This document shows, one piece after another, positions 13,692-13,959 of a stretch of 13,959 nucleotides of DNA. The first letter of the stretch is position 1, and the number at the start of each line of letters is the position of its first letter. The DNA comes from Acidobacteriota bacterium (GTDB lineage: Bacteria; Acidobacteriota; UBA6911): assembly GCA_023265215.1 (NCBI GenBank), contig JAHFUH010000073.1, positions 1 through 13,959 on the forward strand, in the 5' to 3' direction. The notes below the pieces were generated by a model. It saw only the letters and a list, made by a program, of their open reading frames with translations. It had not been told where the DNA came from and ran no database searches. The translations under genes were made by a program, and so were the position numbers.

Positions 13692-13959
13692 TTATAGGAT
13701 TGAGCCGGATTTCTTCATCTGGCCGATTTCTTCTTCAGAGTAGCCCAAGTCCTTCAGAATTTCTCCGGTGTTTTCGCCAAGCTTGGGCGCTTCTTTTCTC
13801 CAGGAAGCGGGCGTGTCGCTGAAATCCCACGGAAAGCCGACCTGCTTTATCAGCCCGACTTCAGGATGATTCGCCTCTATGAAATAGTTATTGGCCCAGG
13901 CTTGCGGGTCTTTGCAGACTTCGATGGGAGATTGCACAGGAGTGCAGATAAATCCTGCC
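13692..13959 (-). CDS. CaiB/BaiF-type (family III) CoA-transferase, C-terminal part only
   Basis: The gene runs off the right edge; about 88 C-terminal residues are visible, beginning AGFICTPVQSPIEV. Family hallmarks are the G-x-P-x-x-P-V-x-S-P-x-E-V segment, VGFPWDFSDTPAS, and the terminal APKLGENTGEILKDLGYSEEEI. Such enzymes move CoA between carboxylic acids, as in carnitine, oxalate, bile acid and (R)-phenyllactate metabolism. The catalytic aspartate lies in the missing N-terminal part, so substrate and integrity cannot be judged. An internal GTG at 13937 is not the true start, since the frame stays open and homologous to the window end. It is convergent with larA across a hairpin. Confidence 0.88.
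   Translation of the reverse strand, partial: AGFICTPVQSPIEVCKDPQAWANNYFIEANHPEVGLIKQVGFPWDFSDTPASWRKEAPKLGENTGEILKDLGYSEEEIGQMKKSGSIL

Noticed and set aside
1..13959. Signs of a mobile element, phage or defence island
   Set aside because: No transposase, integrase, toxin-antitoxin pair, restriction or reverse transcriptase gene was found. The inverted repeats lie between metabolic genes and do not bracket a common cargo with target-site duplications that I could see.

Overview
This window looks like chromosome of an anaerobic or facultatively anaerobic bacterium of moderate G+C, probably from a poorly cultured lineage. Desulfobacterota, Acidobacteriota/Aminicenantes-like and similar groups are possibilities; nothing here fixes the phylum. 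The pointer to anaerobiosis is gene content: a 2-hydroxyacyl-CoA dehydratase/benzoyl-CoA reductase family subunit with its ATP-dependent activase, a fused ADP-forming acyl-CoA synthetase, a LarA-family nickel-pincer protein and the end of a CaiB/BaiF CoA-transferase. I found no transposase, integrase, phage gene, CRISPR array, rRNA or tRNA.

Layout. An MFS carboxylate-type transporter (66-1358, minus) is divergent from an HTH-plus-nucleotidyltransferase protein of unknown role (1508-2410, plus). That gene converges on a cell-envelope pair read on the minus strand: a GlmU-C-terminus-like left-handed beta-helix protein (3895-5100) followed by phosphoglucosamine mutase GlmM (2492-3844). Divergent from the pair is a secreted UshA-type 5'-nucleotidase (5271-6782, plus). 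A block of four minus-strand genes follows, in transcription order: ketopantoate-reductase-like dehydrogenase (11182-12132), dehydratase subunit (9817-11067), activase (9038-9820, 4-nt overlap) and ADP-forming acyl-CoA synthetase (6887-8935). LarA (12351-13634, plus) is divergent from this block and convergent with the truncated CoA-transferase (13692-13959, minus).

Read together, the right half could be a 2-hydroxyacid module. A 2-oxoacid would be reduced to a 2-hydroxyacid, its stereochemistry adjusted by LarA, CoA attached by the CaiB-type transferase and water removed by the dehydratase/activase. The acyl-CoA would then be cashed in for ATP by the ADP-forming synthetase. This resembles the known Fld/Had amino-acid fermentation pathways, but it is inferred from family membership and proximity, not shown.

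The second theme is structural. Seven of the nine or so gaps longer than about 50 bp hold a long inverted repeat (19-39 bp arms), and most arms are built of degenerate 7-11 bp tandem units. At least two arm families occur twice. Some sit where terminators are expected, and one (6796-6886) has a clear T-tract. One fills the divergent promoter region upstream of the nucleotidase, where a terminator makes no sense.
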